Shown here in pieces: positions 60,981-64,000 of a DNA stretch of 64,000 nt. Made by a program: the position numbers and the translations under genes. How positions within the stretch are numbered: the first letter of the stretch is position 1; every line of letters starts with the position of its first letter. The notes under the pieces are model-generated. The model had not been told where the DNA came from, ran no database searches, and saw only the letters and a program-made list of their open reading frames with translations. This DNA is from Streptomyces stelliscabiei (GTDB lineage Bacteria > Actinomycetota > Actinomycetes > Streptomycetales > Streptomycetaceae): positions 6,448,001-6,512,000 of the forward strand of contig NZ_JADBGF010000001.1 in NCBI RefSeq assembly GCF_014873495.1, given 5' to 3'.

Positions 60981-61814
60981 TCAGGCCGCGATCTGGCGGT
61001 TGAGCATCCTGAGTTCCACCTCGACGAGGTGCCGCCACTCGACGAGCGACAGATGCAGGCCATCGTCGGCAATGTCCTCGGCACGCAGACACAGCCGACC
61101 GACAAGCCGGTTCAGCTTCCGCAACTCCGGCTCGCTGAGGTAGTTCTTCGCGACCTTGCGGACCGCGCTCTTCGCACTCGGCTCCGGCTTGCCTTCGGCG
61201 GCGCCCGGCCAGGTCGCGAGGCAACGGGCCTCCTTGATCTCCTGAGCCGTCATGCCGACAACCTGGAGGTAGAGCTTGTTCTGCGTGGCCGCGAAGAAGA
61301 GTTGCGTGGCCCTGCTGCTCGGCTCGTAGTCGGGGGCGTTCTCGGCCATCATGTCGCGGAATAGTCGGTAGTCGACCATCTCACGAGCACGGGCCAGGGC
61401 GGTCTGTCGTACTTCCGCCAGAGTGATGGCACCCAGTTCGGCTTCGCGGGTGCGCCGCACGAAGTACGCCTGCGCCGCGGCGACCTCCGCCTTGTCGGGG
61501 TCACCGTTCATCGCCACGTAGTAGGCGGCGGCCCTAGAGAGCCGGAAGTCCTTCGCCGGGCGCCCTCCCAGCTCAGATGGGTTTTCACGGACTTCCGTGA
61601 AAACTGCCGCAGCGTCGCTGACGTTGCTCGCAGCCTTCCGCGCCCGGTCGATCACGGGCTCGAAGTGCTGCCACCGCGGGTAGCCCATGAGCGGCTGCAC
61701 CTCACGGGCGATCCAGTACTCGCGCCCGTAGGCGTCCAAGTGAAGAATTTGGTCAAAAGGGCTTCCCGCCTGGTTGACGGCGGCAAGCGACTTGCTACTC
61801 TGCGGTTGCACCAC
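60981..61814 (-). CDS. DinD-like DNA-damage-inducible/antirepressor-type protein
   Basis: 277 residues. SPFDQILHLDAYGREYWIAREVQPLMGYPRWQHFEPVIDRARKA is a Bro-N/P22AR-type N-terminal domain, followed by DFRLSRAAAYYVAMNGDPDKAEVAAAQAYFVRRTREAEL, the stretch that marks the DinD family. E. coli DinD is LexA-controlled and inhibits RecA filaments; phage relatives act as antirepressors. The gene begins at a GTG (61814) after AGGAGGTAGGACTCC. Upstream lie a LexA-type palindrome, a TTGACA box, 10-bp repeats and a leader hairpin, so induction by DNA damage is likely. Probably part of the lysogeny switch. Confidence 0.8.
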   Translation of the reverse strand: MVQPQSSKSLAAVNQAGSPFDQILHLDAYGREYWIAREVQPLMGYPRWQHFEPVIDRARKAASNVSDAAAVFTEVRENPSELGGRPAKDFRLSRAAAYYVAMNGDPDKAEVAAAQAYFVRRTREAELGAITLAEVRQTALARAREMVDYRLFRDMMAENAPDYEPSSRATQLFFAATQNKLYLQVVGMTAQEIKEARCLATWPGAAEGKPEPSAKSAVRKVAKNYLSEPELRKLNRLVGRLCLRAEDIADDGLHLSLVEWRHLVEVELRMLNRQIAA

Positions 61815-61837
61815 GGAGTCCTACCTCCTGGTCTTGG

Positions 61838-61868
61838 CCCTCCGCAGGGCTGCTACCCCTGCGGAGGG
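61838..61868. promoter_or_regulatory. leader hairpin of the dinD-like gene
   Basis: Perfect 12-bp stem CCCTCCGCAGGG / CCCTGCGGAGGG with a 7-nt loop, 24-54 nt before the start codon on the minus strand. On the plus strand it is followed by TGTCTTTTT, a full terminator form, so it may stop rightward transcription as well as act as a leader structure. Confidence 0.6.
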
Positions 61869-62000
61869 TGTCTTTTTGTGTACCTTCGATTCGAAGGTGA
61901 TCCGCTGCCAGAAGGTTACGCCATCCCCTCGCAGCGGGGAGTGTCTCGGAAAAGGCACTGCATGCCGCTCAGATTCGGATGGCCTTGGAATCTCGCGCCG

Positions 62001-62040
62001 CCTCGGAACGCCTCGGAACGCCTCGGAACGTTTCGGATCG
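62001..62040. repeat. 10-bp tandem repeats in the dinD-like promoter
   Basis: CCTCGGAACG three times exactly (62001-62030), then TTTCGGATCG (62031-62040). The 10-bp phase puts the sites on one face of the helix, just downstream of the TTGACA box. Likely a repressor-binding array. Confidence 0.7.
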
Positions 62041-62055
62041 TTTCGTGTCACGGAG

Positions 62056-62061
62056 TGTCAA
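62056..62061 (-). promoter_or_regulatory. -35 box of the dinD-like promoter
   Basis: TTGACA on the minus strand (62061-62056), the full consensus. A -10 would fall at about 62033-62038, where the fourth repeat reads ATCCGA; it is weak, so the exact -10 is uncertain. Confidence 0.45.
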
Positions 62062-62072
62062 CTCCTGCCCGG

Positions 62073-62086
62073 CGAACGATCGTTCG
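62073..62086. promoter_or_regulatory. LexA-type SOS box
   Basis: CGAACGATCGTTCG is a perfect 14-bp palindrome fitting the actinobacterial LexA consensus CGAAC-N4-GTTCG, 11 bp upstream of the TTGACA box of the dinD-like gene. Confidence 0.65.
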
Positions 62087-62153
62087 AGTGTGGCGGACGT
62101 CTCATCTTTCGGATGAACCTTGGGCGTGTCGCGTCCGTGCGCGCCGTCGAGTC

Positions 62154-62870
62154 TTACAGGTACTGACGACGAGTCGGAACGAGCCCGGCCACCAGGGGAC
62201 TCGAGGGCTCATCCTCGTCCGGAGGTGACGTGTCGTCCTTCCGGCACACCAGAGCGTCCGGATCCCACGACGGCGCCTGCAGGCTGTACCCGTCTGGACA
62301 GTCAGGCCCAGCCGGACCGCGCTCGCCAGGCTCTCCCTGCTCGCCCTGGACTCCTGCAGGTCCGGGTTCGCCCTGGGGGCCTGGCGGTCCTGCAGGACCC
62401 GCAGGGCCCTCGGCCCCGGACTCACCTGGCGACCCGGCCTCGCCGTCCGCGCCGTCCCTGCCATTCCGCCCTGGTGATCCCGAGGGCCCCGGTGTACCGG
62501 GCTCGCCCGGCACCCCTGCCTCGCCCGGCACCCCTGCCTCGCCGCGCTGCCCCGGGGCCCCTTGAGGGCCTGGTATCGGCACCGGCACCCGAGCGCGCGC
62601 GGGCAGATCATCGACCGCGTCGGATGGGTCCGGCGCGACCGGCGTCTCTCCGCCGGCTTTGACCTGCGTACGCAACGCCCGGACGTCCGAGGCGAGCGTG
62701 GACACGGCCTGGCCGCGCAGGTCGGCCTCGGCGGCCGCCTCGTCGGCGCGGCCGGCCGCGGCGTCCATCCGCCCCCAGATGATGACGACCGCCCCGGACA
62801 GAGCGATCAGCCAGCACAGCAGGGCGAGCGGCCGCCACCTCCGTGCAAGAGCCTGCTCGGCGCGGGTCAC
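62154..62870 (-). CDS. membrane-anchored collagen-like phage protein
   Basis: 238 residues. An N-terminal helix (LALLCWLIALSGAVVIIWG, about 14-34), a coiled-coil-like stretch (about 40-70), then about 30 Gly-X-Y triplets from GPQGAPGQRGEAGVPG to GERGPAGPD, with two neighbouring GEAGVP copies. It ends with a cysteine-flanked tail (CPDGYSL ... LVCRKDD). A trimeric collagen-like fibre held in the membrane is likely. Its ATG overlaps the stop of the preceding gene, so it belongs to the lysis operon. Confidence 0.8.
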   Translation of the reverse strand: MTRAEQALARRWRPLALLCWLIALSGAVVIIWGRMDAAAGRADEAAAEADLRGQAVSTLASDVRALRTQVKAGGETPVAPDPSDAVDDLPARARVPVPIPGPQGAPGQRGEAGVPGEAGVPGEPGTPGPSGSPGRNGRDGADGEAGSPGESGAEGPAGPAGPPGPQGEPGPAGVQGEQGEPGERGPAGPDCPDGYSLQAPSWDPDALVCRKDDTSPPDEDEPSSPLVAGLVPTRRQYL

Positions 62871-63175
62871 GGTTGGCCTCCCAGTTGGACGACGAGGGCG
62901 CGGAGCCGGGCGATCTCGGCCTGGTCGGCGGCACGCAGCGCGGACTGCTCGGCCGCGCTGGCGGCCATCGTGCTGATCGTCGTGGTCTGCGTGTTGATCG
63001 TGGCGGCCTGCTCGGTGACCTTCTTGTCGAGCCGGTCCCGCTCTTCCTGCAGGTTGTCGGTCAGCGAGCTGTAGCCGGTGAGGGCGTTCTCGCCCTTCTT
63101 CCCCAGGTACGTCACCAGGCCACCGACGACCGCGGCAACGCCAACGAGCAGGCTGCCGATGGTGGTGACGTCCAA
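62867..63175 (-). CDS. small membrane protein with coiled coil, lysis cassette
   Basis: 102 residues. A membrane helix near the start (IGSLLVGVAAVVGGLVTYLG) and then a coiled coil (about 35-95; LQEERDRLDKKVTEQAATINTQTTT). Such proteins are common beside Streptomyces phage holins and could be a second holin or a spanin-like or regulatory partner. The 3' end overlaps the collagen-like gene by 4 bp and the start lies 9 bp after the holin stop. Confidence 0.7.
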   Translation of the reverse strand: MDVTTIGSLLVGVAAVVGGLVTYLGKKGENALTGYSSLTDNLQEERDRLDKKVTEQAATINTQTTTISTMAASAAEQSALRAADQAEIARLRALVVQLGGQP

Positions 63176-63184
63176 GGAGACTCC

Positions 63185-63433
63185 TTACGGAAGGGGGCGC
63201 CGGCTACTGGCGACGACGGTCTCCGTCAGCCCGGGCCCGGTGGTGGTACCGCCGCTCGCGACGATCGCGGTGAGCAGCGCGGCCACAGCCGCCAGCCCGC
63301 CGATCGAGAACGCCTGGCCCCAATCGACGTCGATCAGGCCGAGGCCGTCGCCGCCCAGGAGCGCGAGGACGGCCTGGGCGAACGTGCGGACCATCCGCTC
63401 GAGGGTGGCCTTCCAGAAGGCTCTGTTCGTCAT
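63185..63433 (-). CDS. phage holin (r1t type)
   Basis: 82 residues. FWKATLERMVRTFAQAVLALLGG is the first amphipathic helix and DVDWGQAFSIGGLAAVAALLTAIVAS the second, the signature of the r1t-like holins of actinophages. It forms holes in the membrane at the end of the lytic cycle so the endolysin reaches the wall. It is placed between the endolysin and the coiled-coil protein. Confidence 0.85.
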   Translation of the reverse strand: MTNRAFWKATLERMVRTFAQAVLALLGGDGLGLIDVDWGQAFSIGGLAAVAALLTAIVASGGTTTGPGLTETVVASSRRPLP

Positions 63434-63629
63434 GCTGTTCCTCTCGTCAGGGCAGGCCAGAGAACGCCTCTGACCTGGGGTGTCATAGGGCGCGTAATAA
63501 AATCGCGCGGAAAGTTAAGGTCGGGCCGGGCCGTCTACAGACGGCAGATGCCGGCCATCACGCGGTACAGGTGTCCGGGCCCGAAGCGCAGGCAGCAGCA
63601 GCCCGGACACACCAGCCGCTCGAGCAGCC

Positions 63630-64000
63630 TCACTTCGCCGGGAGCTTCAGCACCTGACCGGGCTGCAGCTCGTCCGGGTCGACGTCCGGGTTGAGGTCGA
63701 CGATCTCCTGCCACCGCCCCCCCTTGCCCAGCTCATGCGCCGCGATCCCCCACAACGTGTCCCCGGAGACCACCGTGTACGACCCCGCCGTACCCGGCGA
63801 CCAGGACGGCTTGTGCTTCAGCCGCTCCGAGATCCGCGCCTCGACGTCCGCCCAGTCCAGACCGCGCGGGTCGACCTTCCCGACCTGCCACTCCAGATGC
63901 CGGATCACACTGCGCACCGTCCAGCCGTGCTCCCGGCACAGCGCCGCCCCGGTACGGACGATGGCCTCGACCTGCTCGTCGGGCCAGGGGTCCTTGCCGT
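63630..64000 (-). CDS. endolysin: N-acetylmuramoyl-L-alanine amidase with LysM, C-terminal part
   Basis: The frame runs off the right edge; 122 residues are visible. The upper part, KDPWPDEQVEAIVRTGAALCREHGW, then SVIRHLEWQVGKVDPRGLDW, is the end of a PGRP/amidase_2 domain, with the zinc-binding histidine and the conserved lysine of KxDP. The lower part, SYTVVSGDTLWGIAAHELGKG ... WQEIVDLNPDVDPDELQPGQVLKLPAK, is one LysM wall-binding domain. It cleaves the amide bond between MurNAc and the peptide. First gene of the lysis cassette in this window. Confidence 0.88.
   Translation of the reverse strand, partial: GKDPWPDEQVEAIVRTGAALCREHGWTVRSVIRHLEWQVGKVDPRGLDWADVEARISERLKHKPSWSPGTAGSYTVVSGDTLWGIAAHELGKGGRWQEIVDLNPDVDPDELQPGQVLKLPAK

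Overview
This 64-kb window is from a Streptomyces chromosome. It is strongly G+C-rich with G/C at nearly every third codon position, uses GTG and TTG starts freely, and encodes mycothiol chemistry (mca), acyl-CoA carboxylase with an epsilon subunit, a leucine/alanine-type (LAXTG) sorting signal and AfsQ1/SigQ. From memory, the gene order from afsQ1-sigQ to mca follows the core-chromosome block SCO4907-SCO4968 of S. coelicolor; this was not checked by search.

Layout. 1-2.6 kb: divergent afsQ1/sigQ, a uridine-kinase-like P-loop protein and a small secreted protein. 2.6-12.1 kb: two overlapping aldehyde dehydrogenase genes, deoC, two PH-domain membrane proteins, a phosphohexomutase-family enzyme and deoD. 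This looks like a deoxynucleoside catabolic set (PNP, mutase, DERA, aldehyde dehydrogenase), and deoC and deoD share an identical promoter palindrome. 12.1-16.2 kb: gamma-glutamylcyclotransferase-like protein, a flavin disulfide-reductase-like quinone reductase, DeoR and TetR regulators. 16.3-24.5 kb: accA2, maf, a 42-residue membrane protein, accE, pccB, birA and adenylate cyclase, i.e. the carboxylase with its own biotin ligase. 24.6-31 kb: enoyl-CoA hydratase, the GAF-GGDEF protein cdgE, hutH behind a 20-bp tandem repeat, and a small sortase substrate. 31-43.3 kb: L,D-transpeptidase lipoprotein, MacB-type ABC pair, secreted subtilase, MmyB-like regulator divergent from an alcohol dehydrogenase, metallo-beta-lactamase-fold protein and msrA. 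43.4-56.2 kb: an M48 peptidase flanked by two paralogous membrane proteins, metB, a sigma-like/membrane protein pair, MarR, ilvA, a DrrAB-type exporter, greA, mca and a small membrane protein.

From about 56.1 kb to the right edge is one end of a prophage. The last 29 codons of the small membrane protein after mca switch abruptly to A/T-rich third positions, which I read as an attachment site inside the gene's 3' end. The element carries a Cro/CI-like regulator behind a 16-bp dyad, small CxxC proteins, a regulator/HAD hydrolase accessory pair, a DinD-like protein, and a lysis cassette (amidase-LysM endolysin running off the edge, r1t-type holin, coiled-coil membrane protein, membrane-anchored collagen-like protein). 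The dinD-like gene has an elaborate control region: a perfect LexA-type palindrome, a TTGACA box, three 10-bp tandem repeats plus a degenerate copy, and a leader hairpin. Many chromosomal and prophage genes appear to be leaderless, with a -10-like hexamer 6-8 nt before the start codon. No tRNA, rRNA, CRISPR array, insertion sequence or integrase gene was seen.
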